Assembly: GCA_958510875.1 (NCBI GenBank)
Contig: OY294067.1
Coordinates: forward strand, 146,849,743-146,913,742
DNA length: 64,000 nt
Source of the DNA: Endomychus coccineus
Lineage: Eukaryota > Arthropoda > Insecta > Coleoptera > Endomychidae
Direction of reading: 5' to 3'
Shown here: positions 44,803 through 55,999 of the stretch, one piece after another
Layout of the letters: each line of letters opens with the position of its first letter
Position numbering within the stretch: the stretch's first letter is position 1
The notes under the pieces: generated by a model
Databases searched by the model: none
What the model saw: the letters and a program-made list of their open reading frames with translations, nothing else
What the model was told of the DNA's origin: nothing
Made by a program: the position numbers and the translations under genes

Positions 44803-46418
44803 GTGAGTACTTACCTCTATATTCAGAAATTGCTCTATACATTTGAATCAGTGTTCAGAAAAAAGTTATTATTATTTTATATTTACGAATTCCTGAGTCA
44901 CGTGAGTTTTATTTCCAGTTCGTAGAGTTGAGAAAAATGAAAACCACTATTTTCCAAGCAATGTTGACGCTTAACTAATTTATTGCAGTGGTGGCCCTTG
45001 ATAATTTTTATGAGGATCCTATATTATTAACTTCCATGCAATCTAGTAACATACTATTCTAATTAGTTCTTCACATAATTATTATTCTCTGAAATTGGAG
45101 ATGCATAGCAGGGAACTATTATTAATTTTTGGAATTAAGATTGACTATGTTTCAAACCACATACATGATTATACATTCTGCGCTAGAATCAGAAGTTCTT
45201 ACTCTAGTGATTCTTTTTCCAAATTAAACATAGATTTTCCCCCCTTCAACTTATTCAGGTACTATAAATTTTCCGAAAAATCCTGAAAAGATTAATCCTG
45301 GAATATGAAATGAAAATTGACTAAACCATTTGAAATGAAAGTTTTAAGTAAAAAATTACTGTACAATGCGAAGAAAGCGGAAAACCGGGAAATTTTCCTA
45401 AAATCACATTTTGTTATCAAACAAAAGTATATTGGAAAGTATAATACTTTTGTATCTGTTACATACTGGCACTTCGGTGTCGAAACTATATAATGTTTTC
45501 GAATTATTGTTAAAAGTGGTACAAGACCAAAGTAATTGTTCTTTCACTTAATCATAATAATAAAAATATATTAATTATATGTTTTTCCAGACATTAACTT
45601 GGTGCTTATTTGAAACAATAGTTGATAATGTGAAAAATTGAAACCCATTCTTTCACGTTTGTCGAAATACAGTTTCGACTGATTCAAACATATTAATATT
45701 TGAGCCGAAATCTGATTGTTCAATAATGTCGTCCAACAAGCCTTGCAAGATTCCCCCACTCCATTTTTTTCGGACGCAAGTCTCTGTAAAATACCTGAAC
45801 AAATATATGTAAAAATTAGAAAGAACCTTGGGTACAACAATCAATAGTCGCTCACATGGTTCAAGTTCCGTGAAGAAAACATTATATTTTTAAGAGTACG
45901 TACCAGGTAACGAATGAAAGTTTGTTTCATTCTAAAGCGAGTTAGAAAGGAATTAAAAAAATGGCGGATACCGCTTCTAAATTCTGTATAGTGACCGAGG
46001 GTATTGCATTCGCTTATGAATGAAAGATTCAAAAGGTAAAAGAACCATTAAAATTGAGATTAAAACATAATTTATTTTATTATTCACTGAATTTAAAGTT
46101 TATTACTAATTCCTGCTGACAATCTTTACTACACTATAAATACACAACAAGGCCGAATGAATTGAAGAAATTTAACAATAATTCGATAACAATACCTACC
46201 TAATGTTATAAACAATGTATTATCGCCTGTCTTAGAAATCGAAAGGTACGATCAAAATTGATATCATTGTACAATGTAAGACAAATGATTTCGAATATGA
46301 AAAATTAAGTTTTTTCGAATGACGCTTCTATGAATTCAGCTGCAAAGTTATAGATATTAATACATAATACTACATAATTATGTACCATTACATCAACTAA
46401 ATTAGACTCAATGTTTAT
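44803..46418. other. no further exon recognised (possible intron)
   Basis: No second SLC22 exon is visible. Several 60-90 codon ORFs on both strands lack domains. If the exon at 44654-44802 belongs to a live gene, this and the provirus beyond could be intronic. Confidence 0.5.
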
Positions 46419-46422
46419 CATG

Positions 46423-46671
46423 AATTATGATCTGCCGTTTGGAACTTTACTTTTACAAAAATTTATTAAGTAAAATACAGCAGGAATTATAGCTACTACA
46501 CAAGGCAAAGTAACAACTAATAATTAAAGTCTCTTTAAGTCGAGCAAGAATATATAACATTATGAACGTGCTGTTTATTAATAACAAAGCACGTTGGCAA
46601 TAGTATGATAAATTCTTAGTAAGTTAATAAAGTTCATTTGACCATATATAGTCATATAGTACATCTTAACA
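46423..46671 (-). repeat. 3' LTR of the errantivirus-like provirus
   Basis: In element orientation it begins TGTTAAGATG, after the purine tract GGCAGGGAGG, and ends in ATCATAATT. It is 249 bp, the same length as the 5' LTR after removal of the Tc1/mariner insert. A handful of differences between the two LTRs suggests an old insertion. Confidence 0.9.
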
Positions 46672-46704
46672 CCTCCCTGCCGAAGTTGAAAAATTACGGG
46701 ATTA

Positions 46705-48346
46705 TTAATTTTTCATATTGATGGCTTCTAACGGCACTTCGATGATTGTTGGATTTTCTTTCACTTTCCGTTTGCAAATGTTTCTTTCCTTGTAGATTAC
46801 GGTTATAATGGTTACACATAGTATGGTATATGATATGATTGTCCATACACTTGTTGACGTGTGAAATTGCGGAATTTCAATAGTTTTCAATTCATTTCTA
46901 ATATGTTCTAACTGATGCATCAAATAGCGAAGTTCATCTAAATTTGTTGAATCTAATTGGATAGGTGGTATTTCTTAGTTGTGATGAGATATTGTTGTTG
47001 ATATCGTGATTTCTGGAAGTTGGATGTTCAATTGTTTTAATAGAATTCCGATGAGTCTTGAGGATTTCTCCTTTTATTTGAATTTGGCAACTTTCGGGAA
47101 TTTTCATTTTATAATTTCCAGTTAATGCTGTAATATTTTTTTGTTCGTTACATTGACTATATTAATAATAGTTTCTCCCGGGAATATTGCCATTGGTGGG
47201 TGTCCACCTTTTGGATTTTTTCTTGGTGCATCTGGATATTCACTGATTTACAAGATTGATATTTCTTCGTGAATCTTGCTAATTGGATTTCACAAAGACT
47301 TTCTTCATTGATTATATTAGTATCTTGAGCTTGACATAGGAATTCGGATGGAGTGACTTCTTTGCATTGTTTATCGAATAAACTGTAGTATTTCCCATTA
47401 AGGGATAGGAATTTATTGTGAGGAATAATTGCTTGGTATTCGGATGAATGATTTTGGGTTGGAAGTGCATATAAGTGATAATAATTGTAAGGAGCGGACT
47501 CTCTATAATGAACACTAATTGTCCCTCTTTATAATAACATTTGATTATTGCAACATTTTCATATAATTGAACAGTTTTTGAATTGATTTCAAAAGGCAAT
47601 TGAATCTTTGGTTTTATTTGTGAAATTTGATATAATTCTTGAAGTAAATCTTCAGATTCTAATATGGAAGGATATGAAGTCTCTAGTTTTGCAAAAGTAA
47701 TTGTAGTTACTAATGTTTCTAATATATTTTTATCAGCATTTGCTGTCGTTATCATTTGAATAAGTAGCATTTGAAATACTAGTGCATCTTCAAGCTTATT
47801 TTGTTCTAGTTGAGTTTGTTTCAGTTCTTCTGCTACGAATGTAAATTGTTTATCTAATTTTAATTGATTGTTTATCAACCTATTCGTGGTCTCATTGAAT
47901 TTTATCACTGCTGATTCTGTCAATGTTATTTGTTCATCGAGTAAAGTTTTCATGTTATTTTGTGAATTTGTTAATTGAGTTGAGGCTAAGTCATATCTCT
48001 CAGCGTCACTTTGATCAAGATTTCCGGTAATGGTTTCGAATACTGAACCTATTCTATTAATTAATCCTCTTTTCCTTCTTAGTGTTGGTGGGTTGGTGGT
48101 ATGATTTGTTTCAATATTTTTTCAGTTTTGCTTAGTTCATGGTCTAAAAGATTTTGATAATTGACTAATACCGAACGATATGTATCGCCATTTTCTGTTT
48201 GATTAAGATAACTTCCAATTTTGATTGATTGTTCATAAAGATAGTTATAATTGTCTTCTAGAGGTTTTAATTCGAAAGTATATTCCAATAATCGATTGTG
48301 TTTTGCATATTTCCTATTTTGAGGGTCAGGAGGCCAGGATTGTTTA
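46705..48346 (-). pseudogene. errantiviral envelope gene (baculovirus F-like), frameshifted
   Basis: Minus-strand pieces occur in order. The amino-terminal part is at 48288-48079. A basic RRKR motif, as at a furin-type cleavage site, follows near 48070, with a hydrophobic Gly-rich stretch after it, as in F-type fusion proteins. A long helical ectodomain lies at 47953-47312. A C-terminal piece at 46923-46705 holds a single membrane segment and a basic tail. The parts lie in different frames, separated by stops and frameshifts (near 48080, 47310 and 46925), so no full-length product is possible. Env proteins of insect errantiviruses belong to the same family as baculovirus F. This copy is a fossil. 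Confidence 0.78.
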
Positions 48347-49573
48347 TTATTTTTGTAATTTTGATTTCTGAGTTTGCGATCGAGTTGTCGGTCGTGATGA
48401 TGAACACTCTACAACAATAACAGGGCGTCTTAACTGTCGTAAATGTGATTGTTTTGCAGTTTTATCTTTTTTTATTTTTGCGATATTCTTTTCTTTATCT
48501 ACGTTAATAACTTCGAAAGGACCATTGAATTTAGGTGCTTTTTTAGTGCGACTATCTACCTTGGTGTATACTTGTTTAACATTTTCAAATAGAATATTAG
48601 ATGTATCTTTATTTCGTTTTTCAAATGTCTGTAATTTATGTTTCTCAATTTTCTCTTTAACTTTATCGTAGATGATTGCTAACTTTCTTTTGTGATTATT
48701 TAAATATTCTTGTAATATCTTATTCTGGTCATCTACGTCAAAAATGTCTCTATTTTGTGCATGTCCTAAAGTTAATTCAAAAGGCGTGAAATTTGTATTA
48801 GAATGTATACTGTTATTGTATGCTATGATTGCATACTTTATTAAAGATTGGATGGTAGTTTGTGTGAATTCTTGTTTCATAAGTCTTATGTGTTCAAGTA
48901 GTGTAGAATGAAAACGTTCTACAATACCATTCGATGCCCCATTTCTCGGTGTTGTAAAATGTGGTTTAATTTTATGCAATTGTAATAATTGTTTGACAGT
49001 TTCATTATTGAATTCGTTATCAGTTGTAATGGTTTCGGGGGTTCCGTGAAATTGGAAATAAGTTATCAAAGCGTAAGTCATATCAATTGAGCATTTTGAT
49101 GTCATTGGTATTGCTTGTCCTAATTTACTGAAGGCGTCTACAATAGTCAAATATATCTGATTTTCTACAGAGAATATATCTATGTGAATCACTTGAAAAG
49201 GCTTACTGGGTGTTCCAGTCAAAGCAATAGAAATTGTAGGTGGGCCTCTGTCGTACTTTGCGCGTCTACACTTTTCGCATTCGCTTATATAATTAGTTAC
49301 ATGTTCTTTTATGTTAGGCATAAAATATTTATTTGATAGTTGTTTTATAGTTTCGTTAAATCCTCTATGATCAGTTTCTCCTTCATAATATTTTTGAATT
49401 ATTTCATGTATATCTTCTGAATGAATTATAGGTATTCTATGTTGATTGCAACTAATTATTTTTGGACCTTTGTTGTTAAATAATTTAGTGTATACAAAAC
49501 AAAAGTCTTTGTACATTTGGTCTTTGTCGAAATTGAAATAGTATGTTCGTTCAGGGGTCGTATATTTTTTCAA
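48347..49573 (-). CDS. errantiviral integrase (408 codons open), pol fragment
   Basis: This is the longest open piece of the provirus. It shows the zinc-binding region (TDHRGFNETIKQLS then CEKCRRAKY), the core with HIDIFS (first Asp), TTDNEFNN (second Asp) and NGIVERFHSTLLEHI (Glu), and a C-terminal region with FNGPFEVINV and HLRQLRRP. The three catalytic acids are present. Its 5' edge is a frameshift in a T-run near 49575-49580, which separates it from RNase H, so it is not expressed as part of an intact Pol. Confidence 0.88.
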   Translation of the reverse strand: MKKYTTPERTYYFNFDKDQMYKDFCFVYTKLFNNKGPKIISCNQHRIPIIHSEDIHEIIQKYYEGETDHRGFNETIKQLSNKYFMPNIKEHVTNYISECEKCRRAKYDRGPPTISIALTGTPSKPFQVIHIDIFSVENQIYLTIVDAFSKLGQAIPMTSKCSIDMTYALITYFQFHGTPETITTDNEFNNETVKQLLQLHKIKPHFTTPRNGASNGIVERFHSTLLEHIRLMKQEFTQTTIQSLIKYAIIAYNNSIHSNTNFTPFELTLGHAQNRDIFDVDDQNKILQEYLNNHKRKLAIIYDKVKEKIEKHKLQTFEKRNKDTSNILFENVKQVYTKVDSRTKKAPKFNGPFEVINVDKEKNIAKIKKDKTAKQSHLRQLRRPVIVVECSSSRPTTRSQTQKSKLQK

Positions 49574-51230
49574 AAAATTTTGTTATTTCATGTTCATTGT
49601 TATGTGCTGAAATTTGTACAACATATTTACGTTGTTTGTCATAATTGATTTTCTTTACTGGTCTTCGATAGTTTGCTACTGTTACTAGATACTATATAGT
49701 ATTGGTTAGGTTTTGATTCAATAACATCTTCCGATATGGGGATAACAGTTTTTGTTTCGGTGTTTACATTAGAATGGATGCTGTCTATTAAATCGTAGTG
49801 AAGTCAGGATTTTGTAAAATTTGGTCGAGATCTTGTGTCATGTCGTTCAAATTTTCTTGGGTATCGTTTACATTAGGTATCATTGATTCATTTTCTAGCG
49901 GTTCTGTTAATGTAATTATCTGAACTCTTGAAAAGGCGTCTGCATTTGTATTATACTTTCCTTTTTATATATTATCTCGTAATCAAATTCTTCTAATTTG
50001 AGGCGCCATCGAACAAGTTTTGAATTTGGTTCTTTTAATTTCATGAGCCAAACTAAAGGTATGTGATCGGTATAAATAAAAAAATAACGTCCGTAAAGAT
50101 ATGGTTTGAAATATTTAACTGCCCAGATTATTGCTAACAGTTCCTTTTCTATTGTTGAATATTCTTGCTCGCTTTCGTTAAGTGTTCGTGAAGCGAAACT
50201 AACTGGCTTATCTCCCGAGAGTACCTTGCGATAAAATGGCCCCTATGGCTACGTTTGAAGCGTCTGTGGTTAGTATGAAAGGTTTTTCAAAGTCTGAGTA
50301 TTGGAGTATTGAGTCGTTTGTGAGTATATGTTTACGTTTTTCGAATGTGTTTATGAACTCTGTCGTGTGTTCTATCTTTGCGTCCTTTTCTAAGCATTTA
50401 TCATGGGCTTTGTTATTTTCGCAAAGTCCTTTATAAATTTGCGATAATAACCTATGAGTCCTAGGAAACTTTTGATTTCCTTCCTGGTTTTGGGTATTGG
50501 GTATTTTAAGATGACGTTGATTTGTTCAGGATTCGGCTTTACTCCATTTGCTGTTATAATATGTCCGAGATAAGTGACTTATTTTCTAAGAAATTCACTC
50601 TTATTATCTAATTGTATTTTGAAGTTCGCCTGTCTTAGACGTTCGAACACGGACTCTAAGCGTTCCAGATGTTCTTGTAGTGAGGTGGAGAATATTATAA
50701 CGTCGTCTGAATAGACAAAACATTTTTCATTCTGTACCCCTCTCAATATGTTATCCATGATCCGTTGAAATGTAACCGGTGCTCTTTTAAGACCGAAAGG
50801 CATTCTTTTATATCCGTAATGCCCTCCATCCGTGCTGAAAGCTGTTTTTTCTATATCATCCGGAGACATTTCTACCTGGTGATAACCTGATGCTAAGTCC
50901 AGTGTTGTGAATTATTGGCTTTTGCCCAATTTATCCAAAATATCTGAAATGTTAGGTAACGGATATTTATCTTATATTGTATGGTCGTTCAGACGTCTGT
51001 AGACAATTACCATACGCCATTTTCGTTTTCCACTTGCATCCATTTTCTTTTGTACTATTAGTACAGGACTACTCCAAGGTGATGCTGATGGCTGTATAAT
51101 GTCTTGGTTAATTTGTTTCTTAACTTCTTGTTGGTGTATATGTGGTAGTCTGTATGATTTAGTAAAAATAGGATTGTCATCTGAAAGTCTTTTATGTTTC
51201 ACTTGGTTGGTAAAAGTCAAAGGTAAACTT
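49574..51230 (-). pseudogene. errantiviral reverse transcriptase and RNase H, frameshifted
   Basis: RT begins in ORF 51220-50972 (SYRLPHIHQQEVKKQINQDI, SPVLIVQKKMDASGKRKWRM) and passes a stop near 50964. It continues in ORF 50869-50579 with [17 protein letters not shown], then [15 protein letters not shown] as the catalytic motif (usually YLDD in this group). Beyond a stop at 50579-50581 (the reading FLRK then a stop) come [19 protein letters not shown] and [15 protein letters not shown]. RNase H is recognisable near 50220-49930 ([36 protein letters not shown]). Several frame changes break the gene. Confidence 0.85.
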
Positions 51231-51690
51231 CACAAAAAAATATATCTTTGTGTTCCTTGCATATTTTGCGAATGGCGTGTTTTTCTTTTTCATTCATATG
51301 ATCTAATCTTATGTACGATAAATTGTTATTTAATGTGGAATTGAGGTCTGAATTTGTTTTAATTTGACTATTATTGATTTCTAACTGATTGCAAGAAGTA
51401 TTGTATTTATTTATTTCGAAGTCGTCAATGTCTAAAGGTTTATTAATAGTTATTTTAACGGGGTTTGTTCTTGAATTAATAACTGTAGTAGTGGCTATAC
51501 CATCAGTTATTTCTACTAATTAAACTGATGATTCCACTCCTTCAAAGAAAGTTGTTTTATTTAATATCCCGTAACTACGACTAGAATTCACGGGTAATTT
51601 TATTATCTGTTCCATGCGAGGTTGAATAATTAGTTTATAATTCATAAATGTTTTTACGCAAATAGATTGGGATTTTAGCTTTTTCAGTAA

Positions 51691-51990
51691 CTAAGAGATT
51701 ATTCTCGAAATCAATTTTGGCAATGTTCTTAATAAATCTAGGCCAATCAATCCTTGGTATTGTGAATTTACATCGAAAACATAGAACTTGTTATCATTAT
51801 TGACATTGAATATTTTTAGTAATGGTATTCTAACAATTTCATCATGGTAACTAACATGATGTACAGATTGAATTTTGAAAGGTTCATGTTCTACAAATTG
51901 TTTGTAATATTTATCTACTGTATCCTTACTAATTAATGACTTCATAGAGCCAGTATCGATCAGCAATTTTATGTCAAGTTCGGGAATTAT
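51691..51990 (-). pseudogene. errantiviral aspartic protease fragment
   Basis: The minus-strand frame has LLIDTGSMKSLISKDTV with the DTG active site, and later GLIGLDLLRTL, the conserved C-terminal part of retropepsins. The reading is open from upstream of 51966 to the stop at 51691-51693. It is separated from gag by a frame change near 52030, where a programmed shift might once have operated. Confidence 0.78.
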
Positions 51991-52031
51991 AATATACCGT
52001 AGCTTAGGATTATTGTCATTATTTAATTGAA

Positions 52032-53308
52032 CTATGGTGGATAGTTGAAGGTTTGGTCCAACTGAAAATTCTCATCTTCGCTTTGTTCTTCAAAATAATA
52101 ATTATTATCATGTGAATAAGGCTCTGAATATTCGATTTCCGAATGTTCAGGTTCTATTTCCTGTTCCGTTTCGTCTGTTACTACCTTTTGGTGAAATAGT
52201 TCTTCGGCAGCCCAATTTACGGGTGCAGGTCTTTGATGTTGTGGACGTACGTTTTGGGTATTCTTCGACATGTTAACCGTGGAAGTTTCGGAGTTGATTT
52301 ATAATTATTATTCGCATAGCGTTTGAATGTTTTATGTGCATTTACTGTTTGTTGTGGTTGTTTGTATGAATTAAATGGTTGTTGGGGTGGTTTGTAGTAA
52401 TTCGTTGATTGTTGTGGATGTCTGAATGTATTAAATGATTGTTGTGGCTTAAAATTATTCTGAGAATGATCATTACTATTTCTGAATTGTGTATCATGTG
52501 CTCGATTAAAGTGTGGAACTTGAGGTGCGTGACTTGAAGTGAATTTAGGAATAAACATATTAGATGACGGTGATGAAACCGTATAATTATGAGTACTACT
52601 CGTTCTAGCTGGAATTTTAATATAGCTTTGCATATGTTTATTATTTGGATTATAATGTCTATCTGCGTACATGGAGTTTTCTTCATCTACAACTAAACTC
52701 ATCGCATGTTCTAAATGAGGCGGTTTCTGTATACGAATAGCTAAACCTAATTGTGACGGTAAAACATGCAAAAATGTTTGTAACGCTAAATTGTCGTATA
52801 CGTTTGTTTTAACTGTACGTATGTTATCATCATTAATAGTTAATCTTAATTTTGTTCGTAATGAAGATTCTCTAGGCTCAGGTTTCAATTACATGAGATC
52901 CCTGACTAAACAATCCTCGTTTCTCTGATCTGAGAAATATTGTGATAATAATTCTTGAATTCTCGGACAATTTGTGGCATCTTCACGAGTACCAATCGAT
53001 ATTCTAGCCCTACCTTCTAGTTTTGAAATTATTGATCTGAGTAACCATTCATTTTTTGGATTATTAGAATTTACTCGATCAGCAAATGTATTAATTAAAT
53101 TTTCACAAGCAGTAATAAAAATAGCAAGAGTTGCTTTGTCTCCATCATATGTGGGGATTGCGTTTAAATGATATTGTTGCAATTGTAATTCTGCCATATC
53201 TGTATTAGTATGTTCTCTATTTGAAAATAGATTATTACGTGAGATTGGACTTCTACTTCTATTATTATTAATAGGAGAATAAAATTCTTGATCAGAATCG
53301 CTCATCAA
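52032..53308 (-). pseudogene. errantiviral gag, interrupted by a stop codon
   Basis: ORF 53308-52889 (LQQYHLNAIPTYDGDKATLA, NEWLLRSIISKLEGRARI) ends in a TAA at 52891-52889. The same frame then continues (52888-52217) with LRLTINDD, LQTFLHVLPSQLGLAI and a long Gln/Asn/Pro-rich tail with repeated PQQ motifs. A further frame (52271-52032) gives an acidic C-terminal end. The layout fits gypsy-type Gag. No CCHC zinc knuckle is evident. Confidence 0.82.
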
Positions 53309-53622
53309 AATTATGAATCACTTGAAAAATTGGAGAATGGAATAAGGAATTGAGAGTGCTTACAGTACTGTTACGTATGCTGTCTTCATATCTTTGATTC
53401 TTCCTTCTTTCTTAAGTATAGGAGCTTTGGCGATGCTGTCCTCTGCTTCCTGCGGCTTGAAGAGGTTGTTCAGGCCCTGGTGACAATATTCACTTGTCGT
53501 TGGTTCTCGTAGTTGAATCACGGTCCAGCGAACGATGTTTGGTACCCTTTGCGTGTCAACCACTGAATGTACTTCCAAATAAATTATTGAAATAAACCAA
53601 AATTTGCGATAAACTTTGTTTT

Positions 53623-53643
53623 GGAATCCTACCGACTGCGCCA
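53623..53643 (-). promoter_or_regulatory. primer-binding site (tRNA-Ser type)
   Basis: The minus strand reads TGGCGCAGTCGGTAGGATTC directly next to the 5' LTR. This is complementary to the 3' end of insect tRNA-Ser, the primer used by 17.6/297-like elements. Confidence 0.85.
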
Positions 53644-53868
53644 ATTATGATCTGCAGTTTGGAACTTTACTTTTTAAAAAATTTATTAAGTAAAATACAG
53701 CAGGAATTATAGCTACGACAAAAGGCAAAGTAACAACTAATAATTGAAATCTCTTTAAGTTGAGCAAGAATATATAACATTATGAACCTGCTGTTTATTA
53801 ATAACAAAGCACGTTGGCAATAGTATGATAAATTCTTAGTGAGTTATTAAAGTTCATTTGACCATATA

Positions 53869-55970
53869 CGGGTGTTCCATCTCAGACGAGCCACCCTGTA
53901 TATTTCTTATCCCATAGTTAGTGGAAGAATCTCCCGAAACACGTCGAATGATTTTGTTTGGGGGACATCTTTTGACGTATATTTGAGGCTTGAACGAGCA
54001 ACCCCCTAATAGGAGGCGCTTCAACCCCTCAAAATTGAATAGGGGAGAGGGGTTGAATGATACGTCATTTGAGAGGTCTTGGAAGCCTCTTTACAACGGT
54101 GTATGAAAAACCTAAATTTGATGAACCGTTTTCGCCAAAAATTAATTTTGTTGCTCGAATGCGCCACCTTGAATATTTTGGTTATTTGTACAATGTACAA
54201 GCTCATTTTTATTAAGCCTTTTTCACAAACTTGAACAATCTTCAAAAAATCACATTCGTAAGAAAATTGAATTGTGTTGTCATGCTTACAATGGAAAACA
54301 TTAAATCTGCGTGTTTAAATCAAATGTTCAAATTGTCCTCCATAGACTTCCATACAATAATACATTCTCTCAAACTAATAAATGAAAAAACAGCAAAACA
54401 TTTCCTTATGTTGCCTTCTTTTTTTGTTCTTAGAAGGTGTTTATCTGGTTTTAACGTTTCTTCGATCATCTCATGATTTTAATCAATCTGTTGAGTAACT
54501 ACTCTGCTGATTTGTTTAAAATTTCAAAAAATATGGTGTACACATTGCAAGAACGTGTTGAGCTGGTTAGCCTTTATTACCAAAATCAAAATTATGCCCG
54601 AGCGGCTGCAAGGATATTTAACGAAAACCATCCTGAACGTAGCGTTCGCCATAAGTACGTGATGGAATTGATTTCGAAAAGGGCACTCATTAGAATTGTT
54701 AATGATGAAGGAGCAGCTGAGGCGCTATTGGGACATGTCCAACTTATGCCAAACACGCAATCTGTACGACAACTTTCTGCAGCTTCCGGTATTAGCCAAT
54801 CTAACGTTTTCAGAATTTTACATAAGCACAAGTTCCATCCGTACAAAATTAAATTAATTCAGGAATGAATGATGATGATTGGGATCGAAGGCAGGAGTTT
54901 TGCGAAATTATGGTCGAGCGTATCAACAATAACCCAAATTTCTTGTTCAACGTTTGCTTTTCTGACGAATGCACTTTTTTACTTAATGGAGAGGTTAACC
55001 GGCATAACTGTAGAATTTGGAGCGATACAAATCCTCATGTATTTCGAGAAGCTCACACTCAACATCGGGAAAAGCTAAACGTTTGGGTAGGAATTTTGGG
55101 AGACCACCTAATTGGACCTCTTTTTATTCCTGGTAATTTAAATGGCGAAATTTATCTTGAAATGTTGGAAAAAGCGATTGATCCGTTAATAACTGAACAA
55201 TAAGAAAACGATCCTCTACCACTCGAACAACAATTGCATTTCCAACAAGACGGAGCTCCTCCTCACTACACCGCACCAGTTCGCCAATACCTCAATTTGC
55301 AATACCCCGGTCATTGGATTGGAAGAAGAGGTCCTATGGAGTGGCCTGCCCGATCTCTTGACCTGAACCCCCTGGACTTCTTGTTGTGGGGACATCTTAA
55401 GTCCAAGATTTTTGTTACTCAGCCTGAAAATTTGGACGAACTACGCCAACGAATTGTAGATGAGTGTCGTTAAATAACTCCAATTATGCTGAACCATGTT
55501 AGAGACGGTTTTCAGTCATTTAAACACGCAGATTCAATTTTTTTCATTGTAAGCATGACAACACAATTCAATTTTTTTACGAATGTGATTTTTTGAAGAT
55601 TGTTTAAGTTTGTAAAACAGGCTTAATAAAAATGAGCTTGTACATTGTACAAATAACCAAAATATTCAAGGTGGCGCATTCGAGCAACAAAATTAATTTT
55701 TGGCGAAAACGGTTCATCAAATATACGATTTCCATACACCGTTGTGAAGAGGCTTCCAAGACCTTTCAAATGACGTATCACTCAACCTCTCTCCCCTATT
55801 CAATTTTGAGTGGTTGAAGCGCCCCCTATTAGGGGGTTGCTGTTTCAAGCCTCAAATATACGTCAAAAGATGTCCCCCAAACAAAATCATTCGACGTGTT
55901 TCGGGAGTTTTCTCCACTCACTATGGGATAAGAAATATACGGGGTGGCTCTTCTGAGATGGAACACCCTG
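53869..55970 (+). mobile_element. Tc1/mariner-superfamily element with about 445 bp inverted repeats
   Basis: TA lies on both sides (53867-53868, 55971-55972). The ends read CGGGTGTTCCATCTCAGA at the left and TCTGAGATGGAACACCCTG at the right. The inverted arms run inward about 445 bp (to about 54315 and from about 55525). That is unusually long for the superfamily. The transposase lies between them on the plus strand. Confidence 0.88.
54532..55473 (+). pseudogene. IS630/Tc1/mariner transposase, frameshifted
   Basis: The likely start is ATG 54532 (MVYTLQERVELVSLYYQNQN), beginning a helix-turn-helix region, with a second DNA-binding helix set to about 54868. A frameshift near 54865 leads to ORF 54865-55203 with NVCFSDECTFLL (first catalytic Asp). 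A stop at 55201-55203 follows, and the same frame continues with LHFQQDGAPPHYTAPVRQYL (second Asp). WPARSLDLNPLDFLLWGHLK then carries the third acidic residue, as Asp. The usual Pro of SPDL is Leu. The copy is dead because of one frameshift and one stop, but it is otherwise complete. Confidence 0.85.
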
Positions 55971-55999
55971 TATAGTCATATAGTACATCTTAACACATG

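Larger units (their letters stand above)
46423..55995 (-). mobile_element. errantivirus-like (Ty3/gypsy with env) provirus, inactivated
   Basis: It is bounded by 249 bp LTRs (46423-46671, and 53643-53868 plus 55973-55995) and a 4 bp target duplication CATG (46419-46422 and 55996-55999). On the minus strand the order is LTR, tRNA-Ser-type primer-binding site, gag, protease, RT/RNase H, integrase, env, polypurine tract, LTR. A Tc1/mariner element sits inside the 5' LTR. Multiple stops and frameshifts in gag, pol and env make the provirus defective. Insect errantiviruses are retroelements related to gypsy and 17.6. Confidence 0.9.
53643..55995 (-). repeat. 5' LTR of the provirus, split by a Tc1/mariner element
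   Basis: LTR sequence runs 53643-53868, breaks at a TA, and resumes 55973-55995. Joined length is 249 bp, equal to the 3' LTR. The insertion separates the promoter end of the LTR from the coding region. Confidence 0.9.

Noticed and set aside
44803..46418. Further SLC22 exons after the putative first exon
   Set aside because: Candidate acceptor sites (for example near 44920 and 44994) open into frames with early stops and no transporter motifs.
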